14,441 nt of DNA, taken from NCBI GenBank assembly GCA_023390905.1, contig JAEWBY010000075.1, forward strand, positions 1 through 14,441, read 5' to 3'. The position numbers and the translations under genes were made by a program. The stretch comes from Pseudomonadota bacterium (GTDB lineage: Bacteria > Pseudomonadota > Gammaproteobacteria > Xanthomonadales > Xanthomonadaceae). This document shows positions 6,571-14,441 of the stretch, piece by piece. Numbering within the stretch: position 1 is the stretch's first letter; every line of letters begins with the position of its first letter. The notes under the pieces are model-generated. The model saw nothing but the letters and a program-made list of their open reading frames with translations, had not been told where the DNA came from and did not search any database.

Positions 6571-7746
6571 TTAGCCTGAGCCGTTCGTCCGTATTGCGAC
6601 CAGAAAACGCCACGCGATGATCGCGCCGATCAGCGCAAAACAGCCGCCTGCGGCAAACGCCACTTCGCCGCCGAAACGCCAGAGCTGGCCGGCCAGCAGC
6701 GCGCCCGCAACACCGCCCACGCCGGACGACAGCCCGTAAAAGACGCCTTGTCCATGGCCATTCATGCGGCCGGGGAAGAAGTGCGCCAGCAATTGCATGA
6801 CGGCGGCGAAGAACGCGCCGAAGTTCAGTGCATGGGTCAGTTGCGCGACTGCGAGCAGCACTGGCTGATCCGGCCACAGCGCGGTCATCCACCAGCGCAG
6901 CGCGGCGCTCAGCATGGCCAGCGCCAGCACCCGCCCCGCGTCCCAGCGGCGGAAGATGCGCGCCGACAGGAAGAACACCGCGATTTCCGCGAGTACGCCC
7001 ACAGTCCAGAACAAGCCCAGGCCGGACGCCGAATAACCGTGTTCGTCCAGATAGATCGAAAAGAACGTGTAGTACGGTCCGAATGACACCTGCGCCAGGA
7101 ATGCGGCCACGAAGAAGGCAATGACCTGCGGCTGTTTCAGGCGTTCCCGGAAGCCCTGCGGCTCCTGCTCGCGTTCGTTCTCCGGAGCGCGCGCGTACTC
7201 GTTGGCGTACGCCGAACACAGCATCGCCAGCAGCAACGGCAGCATCAGCCATGGCAATCGGCCGTTGCCGAGCCAGTCCAGCAACGGGCCGAACAGGCCC
7301 ACCACGGCGATGAAGCCGATCGATCCCCACACCCGCACGTGACCATAGCGCTGCGGCGCGAGTTGCAGATGGCCCAGTGTGATCGCTTCGAATTGCGGCA
7401 TCACCGCGTTGTAGAAGAAGCAGAAGGCGCACATGGCGGCGAACAGCGGCAGGAATCCCAACGGCAGCAGGAACGTCGCGAACGTGATCAGCGACAACGC
7501 GCAGCCCAGTTGCAGCCAGCGAATCGGTCGGGTGGAGCGACCGGCCAGCGTACTCCATGTGCTGGGCGCGATGATGCGCGTGGCGTACCACAGGCTCATC
7601 AGCACGCTGATCGCCCCGACCTGCAACCCGCGCGATTTCAGGAAGAGTCCCCAGTAGGGCGTAAAAGCGCCCAGCACCGCGTAGTAGGCCAGGTAGAAGC
7701 TGGAAAGCCGCGCCATCGGCACACGGTTGGCCGCCGAGTGGATCAC
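6571..7746 (-). CDS. MFS transporter, HcaT/PPP-like family
   Basis: This 391-residue integral membrane protein has about twelve hydrophobic segments, in two sets of six separated by a charged loop (NEREQEPQGFRERLKQPQ, about 190-207). The first segment (FYLAYYAVLGAFTPYW) and the GHVRVWGSIGF motif after the fourth are typical of the phenylpropionate permease (HcaT)-like branch of the MFS; the substrate cannot be inferred. The start is GTG at 7744-7746: it overlaps the upstream stop as GTGA and has a consensus AGGAGG 7 bases before it. An internal ATG at 7714-7716 is an alternative ten codons in and begins nearer the first membrane segment, but has no comparable ribosome binding site. It is cotranscribed with the upstream papain-like gene. 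Confidence 0.88.
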   Translation of the reverse strand: MIHSAANRVPMARLSSFYLAYYAVLGAFTPYWGLFLKSRGLQVGAISVLMSLWYATRIIAPSTWSTLAGRSTRPIRWLQLGCALSLITFATFLLPLGFLPLFAAMCAFCFFYNAVMPQFEAITLGHLQLAPQRYGHVRVWGSIGFIAVVGLFGPLLDWLGNGRLPWLMLPLLLAMLCSAYANEYARAPENEREQEPQGFRERLKQPQVIAFFVAAFLAQVSFGPYYTFFSIYLDEHGYSASGLGLFWTVGVLAEIAVFFLSARIFRRWDAGRVLALAMLSAALRWWMTALWPDQPVLLAVAQLTHALNFGAFFAAVMQLLAHFFPGRMNGHGQGVFYGLSSGVGGVAGALLAGQLWRFGGEVAFAAGGCFALIGAIIAWRFLVAIRTNGSG

Positions 7747-8438
7747 GCGGTTTCCTCCTCGCCATCGAGCCATTCCCCGGCTTCGTGCGCCCAGCGGCGC
7801 AGGTGCGAGATGCCGAGATCGCGAATCAGCGCATGCCGTTGATGGGGCAGGGGCGATTCATACAGATCGTGCGGTGCGATGTTCTTGCCGGGTACGCCGG
7901 GGAGCAGTTCGATTCCAGCGGCTGCGTAGCAATGCTGCACCAGCGCCGAACAATACAGCGCGCCTTCCTTGGCCAGCAGATTCTGCCGTTGGCGCAGCCG
8001 CGTGCTGTGCATCGCGAACAGGGTGCCCACCAGTTCGCTCAGCGAATAGCTCGACAGCCCCGCCAGCAGATCCAGCGCGGCGCACTGCACCCGCTGGACC
8101 TGCGATGCATCCAGACCAAAATCCAGGACCGCAAGGTTCGGGAACATCACCTCATCGAAATAGCGATCGATGCGGTTCTCCTGCACGCCCAGCCGGATCT
8201 GCCGGTAGCGCAGGTCCAGATCCGACTCCAGCACCCACCAGTGGCCATCCACCCGCCGCTCGAGAAAAATGAAGGCGTGCGCCCACAGACTGCGGTGGCC
8301 GTCGCCGGTCAGCGGCGCCTGCGCCTTGCGGATCAACGTGTTGATCCAGTCGCGGCCACCGCACAATCCGATGCGTCCTGGCGCGGCATGGCGGAGCAGG
8401 AACGTCGCATTGTCGGAGGCGGTGGCGGATGCGGACAT
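7743..8438 (-). CDS. Permuted papain-like (C92/YiiX-type) amidase-family protein
   Basis: This 231-residue protein has the order of conserved motifs expected of a circularly permuted NlpC/P60-like papain fold: an early histidine (His54 in WAHAFIFL), an acidic residue (Glu71 in WWVLESDLDLR) and a late nucleophile-type cysteine (Cys163 in LYCSALVQHCY). YiiX/YaeF-type members are thought to act on amide or thioester bonds in lipids, peptides or peptidoglycan; the substrate here is unknown. No signal peptide is evident. The chosen ATG at 8436-8438 lacks a good ribosome binding site. A longer ORF upstream runs through the hairpin after metH and into metH antisense space, so I rejected it. The MFS gene follows with a GTGA overlap, suggesting a two-gene unit. 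Family assignment is motif-based and moderate. Confidence 0.7.
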   Translation of the reverse strand: MSASATASDNATFLLRHAAPGRIGLCGGRDWINTLIRKAQAPLTGDGHRSLWAHAFIFLERRVDGHWWVLESDLDLRYRQIRLGVQENRIDRYFDEVMFPNLAVLDFGLDASQVQRVQCAALDLLAGLSSYSLSELVGTLFAMHSTRLRQRQNLLAKEGALYCSALVQHCYAAAGIELLPGVPGKNIAPHDLYESPLPHQRHALIRDLGISHLRRWAHEAGEWLDGEEETA

Positions 8439-8506
8439 GCAGGGAATCAGAGCGGACGGCGTGCCCCTGATCGTCGAAGAAGGCGCGCCAGATTGCAATG
8501 AAAGAA

Positions 8507-8523
8507 GCCCGGCAGCGCCGGGC
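8507..8523 (-). terminator. Hairpin terminator after the metH operon
   Basis: A perfect 7-bp GC stem (GCCCGGC at 8507-8513 and GCCGGGC at 8517-8523) with an AGC loop lies 26 bases past the metH stop. On the minus strand it is followed by TTCTTTC, a moderately U-rich tail. This is good support for termination between metH and the papain-like gene, so the latter should have its own promoter in the roughly 70 bases that remain. Confidence 0.7.
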
Positions 8524-8548
8524 CTTTCCATCGCGATTGTAATGTCCA

Positions 8549-11271
<2,723 letters not shown>

Positions 11272-11275
<4 letters not shown>

Positions 11276-12357
11276 GCGGCCTGCGACAGCGGCTGGCGCA
11301 GGCGGCGCGGCGGGATGTCGCGCACGGCCTGGGCGATGGCGCGGATGTGGTCGGGCGTGGTACCGCAGCAGCCGCCGACCAGATTGAGCAGGCCCGACTG
11401 CGCGAACTCGCGCAGCGTTTCGGCCATTTCCGCGGGCGTTTCATCGTATTCGCCGAAGGCGTTCGGCAGGCCCGCGTTGGGATGCGCGCTGACGTAACCG
11501 TCGGCGACGTTGGCGAGCGTCTCCACGTGCTCGCGCAGATCCTTCGCGCCGAGCGCGCAGTTCAGGCCGATCGACAGCGGACGGCTGTGTGCCATCGAGG
11601 TATAGAACGCCTCGGCGGTCTGGCCGGACAGGGTGCGGCCGGAGGCGTCGGTGATGGTGCCGGAGATCATGATCGGCAGGCGCGCGCCGCGATCGTCGAA
11701 CGCCTCCTCGATCGCGAACAGCGCCGCCTTGGCGTTGAGCGTATCGAAGATGGTTTCGACCATCAGCACGTCGGCGCCGCCGTCGATCAATCCGTCGATG
11801 GCTTCGCGATAGGTGGTGCGCAGTTCGTCGAAACTGGTGTTGCGGAAGCCCGGATCGTTCACGTCCGGGCTGATCGAGGCCGTGCGGCTGGTCGGGCCGA
11901 GCACGCCGATCACGAAGCGCGGCTTGTCCGGCGTCAGCGCTTCGGCGGCGTCGCAGCAGGCACGCGCCACCGCCGCGCCGGCCTTGTTGAGTTCGTAGAC
12001 CAGATGCTCCAGGTGATAGTCGGCCTGGCTCACGGACGTCGCGTTGAACGTGTTGGTCTCAATCAGGTCCGCCCCGGCATCCAAGTAGGCGCGATGCACG
12101 CCGGCGATCACTTCGGGCCTGGTCAGCAGCAGCAGATCGTTGTTGCCCTTGAGATCGTGCCCGCAGGCTTCGCCATGCACATGCGCGTGCTGGCGATCGC
12201 AGCCATCGGCGAAGCGCTCGCCGCGATAGTCCGCTTCCTGCAGGCCGTGGCGCTGGATCATGGTGCCCATCGCGCCATCGATGATCAGGATGCGGTGTTC
12301 GAGTGCATGCAGCAGCGCGAGGGCGCGTTGTGGATGCAACCAGGGCAGCGTGCTCAT
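11272..12357 (-). CDS. metH: Methionine synthase (MetH), homocysteine-binding half
   Basis: This 361-residue homocysteine S-methyltransferase domain is the separate N-terminal part of split MetH. It forms the (beta/alpha)8 barrel that binds zinc and homocysteine. The zinc ligands are Cys267 in GLNCALG and Cys330-Cys331 in VGGCCGTTP. It opens with ILIIDGAMGTMIQ (23-35) and carries the family motifs DYRGERF, DLKGNND, ETNTF and VLGPT. Between GERFAD and DLKGNND there is an insertion of roughly a dozen residues rich in His and Cys (Cys53, His57, His59, His61, Cys65, His67) that E. coli MetH lacks from memory. ATGA overlaps link it to both neighbours: to the regulator upstream and the other MetH half downstream. 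Split MetH genes are known in some Xanthomonadaceae. Confidence 0.95.
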
Positions 12358-13283
12358 GGTTTGACTCCCAGCAGCGAGATGACTTCGAAATGCGGCGGCC
12401 GGCGCTCGCGCGTCACGGTCTCGGCATTGACCACGTCCAGTCCGGATTTCTCGGCGAAACGGCGCAGTTCCTTTTCCGCGAAACCGAGATTGACATGCCC
12501 GTAGGATTCGACCACCGCACGATGTTCATGCCGCGCCAGGCTGCTCAGCAGCAGGCGGCCGCCCTTGCGCAGCACGCGCGCGGCTTCGGCCACGGCCTGC
12601 GCCGGGCGCTGCGCGTAGGTGAGCGCATGCATCATCACCACCAGATCGAAGCTGGCGTCCTTGAAGGGCAGGGCATGCATGTCGGCTTCGCGCACTTCCA
12701 CGTTCGGGAATCGACGCAGCCGTTCGCCGGCCGCGGCCACCACCCGGGCGCTGGTGTCGATGCAGACGTAGCGGCGCGAATGCGGTGACAGCAGTTCGGC
12801 GAGCACGCCATCGCCGGACGCGATGTCGAGCACGTCGCCGGTCTCCAGCAGTGGCAGCGCGGTGCGCGCCAGCGCTTCCCAGGTGCGGCCGGGCGAATAA
12901 TGGCGCTCCATGTCGCCGGCCACCGAATCGGCCCAGTTCTGATCGGCCGCGCGGCTGGCGAGCACCAGCGGCACGCGTTCGGCGTCCTGCCGCAGCAGCG
13001 GATCGTCGCTGCCTTCCTTCAGCGCCCGCCAGAGATCGCGTTGCGCCGGATCCAGATTGTCCTCGTCAAACCGGTAATAGGCCGACACGCCTGCGCGGCG
13101 GTCGCGCACCAGCGCCGCTTCCTTCAGCTTGGCCAGATGCGTGGACACGCGCGGCTGCGCCAACTGCGTGATGGCGGAAAGTTCGGCCACGGTCAGCTCT
13201 TCACGCGCCAGCAGCGCCAGCAGGCGCACGCGGGTGGCGTCGGCGAAGACCTTGAGCCGGCTCGACCAGGCTTCCAGATCCAT
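12354..13283 (-). CDS. sahR: ArsR-family regulator fused to SAM methyltransferase domain (SahR-type)
   Basis: This 309-residue protein has two domains. Residues 5-75 are an ArsR winged helix, with recognition region LAQPRVSTHLAKLKEAALV (41-59) and a wing ending YYRFDED; there are no metal-binding cysteines. Residues about 115-309 form a class I methyltransferase fold with motif I VLDIASGDGV (151-160), the acidic end of beta-2 at Asp176, and motif GGRLLLSSL (241-249). This architecture matches SahR, described in proteobacteria as an S-adenosylhomocysteine-responsive repressor of methionine-cycle genes. It heads the operon with both metH halves, starts coupled to metH by ATGA, and an AT-rich 30-bp palindrome covers its start region, fitting autorepression. 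An AGGAAG 6 bases upstream supports the ATG at 13281-13283. Catalytic activity is not evident; it is more likely a ligand sensor. Confidence 0.85.
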   Translation of the reverse strand: MDLEAWSSRLKVFADATRVRLLALLAREELTVAELSAITQLAQPRVSTHLAKLKEAALVRDRRAGVSAYYRFDEDNLDPAQRDLWRALKEGSDDPLLRQDAERVPLVLASRAADQNWADSVAGDMERHYSPGRTWEALARTALPLLETGDVLDIASGDGVLAELLSPHSRRYVCIDTSARVVAAAGERLRRFPNVEVREADMHALPFKDASFDLVVMMHALTYAQRPAQAVAEAARVLRKGGRLLLSSLARHEHRAVVESYGHVNLGFAEKELRRFAEKSGLDVVNAETVTRERRPPHFEVISLLGVKP

Positions 13284-13284
13284 A

Positions 13285-13314
13285 AATATCTTCCTATCGC
13301 GATATAAAGATATT
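13285..13314. promoter_or_regulatory. 30-bp palindrome, likely SahR operator
   Basis: The outer arms are AATATCTT and AAGATATT, and the centre is a perfect palindrome TATCGCGATA; only the two base pairs flanking the centre on each side are mismatched. It begins 2 bases before the sahR start codon and includes its AGGAAG ribosome binding site. It is strikingly AT-rich against the genome background. SahR sites are generally ATAT-type AT-rich palindromes in methionine-cycle promoters; that this protein binds here is inference. Two overlapping ATAT-N4-ATAT-like sub-sites may be present. Confidence 0.7.
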
Positions 13315-13370
13315 GTCGGCCGGACAAGGCTTTGCGGTCAAGCCGGCATACGGCGGCGAAGGGTGCGGGT

Positions 13371-13376
13371 TACAAT
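13371..13376 (+). promoter_or_regulatory. Candidate -10 element of the acyl-CoA dehydrogenase gene
   Basis: TACAAT lies 31 bases before the GTG start of the acyl-CoA dehydrogenase, one mismatch from the -10 consensus. No good -35 is visible at the right distance. It sits 57 bases from the SahR-like palindrome, so the two divergent transcripts are probably independent, though a shared effect cannot be excluded. Confidence 0.35.
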
Positions 13377-13407
13377 TGGTATTCACACACGCACTGAGGG
13401 ATGTTTC

Positions 13408-14441
13408 GTGGATTTCGCTTTCACCGAAGAGCAGTTGATGATCCAGGACGTGGCGCGCCGGATTGCCGAGGAAAAGATCGCCCCGAGCGCCGAGCACCAC
13501 GACAAGACCGGTGAATTCCCGCTGGAGAACATCCGCCTGCTGGGCGAGAACGGCCTGATGGGCATCGAAGTGCCGGCCGAATACGGCGGCGCGGGAATGG
13601 ACCCGATCGCCTACGTGCTGGCGATGATCGAGATCGCTGCCGGTGATGCTGCCCATTCGACCATCATGTCGGTCAACAATTCGCTGTTCTGCAACGGCGT
13701 CCTGAAATACGGCACCGAGGCGCAGAAGCAGAAGTACGTGCGCGCGATCGCCGAGGGCACCGCGATCGGCGCGTTCGCGCTGACCGAACCGCAATCGGGC
13801 TCCGATGCCACCGCGATGCGTTGCCGCGCGGTGAAGCAGCCCGACGGCACCTTCGTCGTGAACGGCAAGAAGAGCTGGATCACCTCCGGCCCGGTCGCGA
13901 AGTACATCGTGCTGTTCGCCATGACCGACCCCGACAAGGGCGCGCGCGGCATCACCGCGTTCATGGTCGACACCGGCCGCGCCGGCTTCCACCGCGGCAA
14001 GACCGAACCCAAGCTCGGAATCCGCGCCTCGGCCACCTGCGAGATCGAGTTCGCCGACTACGTCGTGCGGCCGGACGAGGTGCTGGGCGAGGAGGGCCAG
14101 GGCTTCAAGATCGCCATGGGCGTGCTCGACGCCGGCCGCATCGGCATCGCCTCGCAGGCCATCGGCATCGCCCGCGCCGCCTACGAGGCGAGCCTGGAGT
14201 ACGTGCGCGAACGCCAGGCCTTCGGCCAGCCGATCGGATCGTTCCAGATGATCCAGGCCAAGATCGCCGACATGAAGTGCAAGCTCGACGCGGCCTGGCT
14301 GCTGACGCTGCGCGCGGCCTGGCTCAAGGGCCAGGGCCAGCGCTTCACCACCGAGGCCGCGGTCGCCAAGCTGACCGCCTCCGAGGCGGCGATGTGGATC
14401 GCGCACCAGGCGGTGCAGATCCACGCCGGCATGGGCTACTC
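13408..14441 (+). CDS. Acyl-CoA dehydrogenase, short-chain (butyryl-CoA) type, 3' end beyond window
   Basis: This FAD flavoenzyme removes two hydrogens from a fatty acyl-CoA, passing electrons to electron-transfer flavoprotein. 344 residues are present and no stop is reached. It begins MDFAFTEEQLMIQDVARRIA, typical of the short-chain (SCAD/Bcd) branch. FAD-binding motifs are FALTEPQSGSDA (123-134) and KKSWITSG (154-161), with DAGRIGIASQ (241-250) in the C-terminal helical domain. The last residues read QIHAGMGY, just before the region that normally holds the catalytic glutamate, so that residue lies outside the window. The start is GTG at 13408: a GAGGG lies 7 bases upstream. The ATG at 13401 is out of frame. 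The gene diverges from sahR across a 124-base intergenic region. Confidence 0.93.
   Translation, partial: MDFAFTEEQLMIQDVARRIAEEKIAPSAEHHDKTGEFPLENIRLLGENGLMGIEVPAEYGGAGMDPIAYVLAMIEIAAGDAAHSTIMSVNNSLFCNGVLKYGTEAQKQKYVRAIAEGTAIGAFALTEPQSGSDATAMRCRAVKQPDGTFVVNGKKSWITSGPVAKYIVLFAMTDPDKGARGITAFMVDTGRAGFHRGKTEPKLGIRASATCEIEFADYVVRPDEVLGEEGQGFKIAMGVLDAGRIGIASQAIGIARAAYEASLEYVRERQAFGQPIGSFQMIQAKIADMKCKLDAAWLLTLRAAWLKGQGQRFTTEAAVAKLTASEAAMWIAHQAVQIHAGMGY

Noticed and set aside
13401..13403. ATG start for the acyl-CoA dehydrogenase
   Set aside because: It is out of frame with the enzyme; the GTG at 13408 gives the conserved N-terminus and is correctly spaced from GAGGG.
13284..13407. Cobalamin or S-adenosylhomocysteine riboswitch upstream of the methionine operon
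   Set aside because: The space before sahR is only 124 bases shared with a divergent gene, and no conserved riboswitch core is seen; a protein operator explains the region better.

Overview
The window is a gene-dense, high-GC chromosomal stretch. Its gene content suggests a gammaproteobacterium of the Xanthomonadaceae/Lysobacteraceae type (Xanthomonas, Lysobacter, Pseudoxanthomonas and relatives): a YtrA-type GntR/ABC-2 operon, a periplasmic FKBP with a repeated N-terminal domain, SlyX next to ugd, and a methionine synthase split into two genes behind an ArsR-methyltransferase regulator. The taxonomic call is inference from gene content and codon usage; there is no rRNA or other marker. No mobile element, CRISPR array, tRNA or rRNA was seen. 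Most of the window is core metabolism and housekeeping.

Layout. (1) 61-2545, minus strand: a compact operon of a small hydrophobic/basic protein, a GntR/YtrA repressor, an ABC ATPase and an ABC-2 permease. It is read from a promoter at 2586-2613 whose -10 lies inside a GGTG-N16-CACC palindrome, the likely self-operator. (2) 2681-4251, plus strand: an exported thioredoxin-type glutathione peroxidase and an exported FKBP-type peptidyl-prolyl isomerase with two FKBP_N-like repeats. (3) 4280-6545, plus strand: ugd (UDP-glucose dehydrogenase), slyX (11-bp overlap) and a DUF2058 protein. (4) 6571-8438, minus strand: a permuted papain-like (C92/YiiX-type) protein followed by an HcaT-like MFS transporter that starts with a GTGA overlap behind a strong AGGAGG. 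(5) 8549-13283, minus strand: a methionine-cycle operon of three ATGA-coupled genes, a SahR-type ArsR/SAM-methyltransferase regulator, the MetH homocysteine half and the MetH folate/B12/activation half. It ends at a hairpin at 8507-8523 and is preceded by a near-perfect 30-bp AT-rich palindrome that covers the ribosome binding site of the regulator. (6) 13408 to the window end, plus strand: a short-chain-type acyl-CoA dehydrogenase, cut by the window edge.

How the parts work together. The clearest functional unit is region 5. The regulator carries a SAM/SAH-type binding fold and sits at the head of the operon encoding the enzyme that regenerates methionine from homocysteine, so S-adenosylhomocysteine feedback is the natural model. 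Region 1 is a self-regulated stress-type ABC system with an uncharacterised small first gene. The first 60 bases hold a long poly-G run and a GC hairpin that may be a contig-end artefact or an unstable homopolymer.

No obviously new system was found. The most unusual items are the His/Cys-rich insertion in the MetH homocysteine domain, the 30-bp operator over the sahR ribosome binding site, and the small first gene of the YtrA operon.
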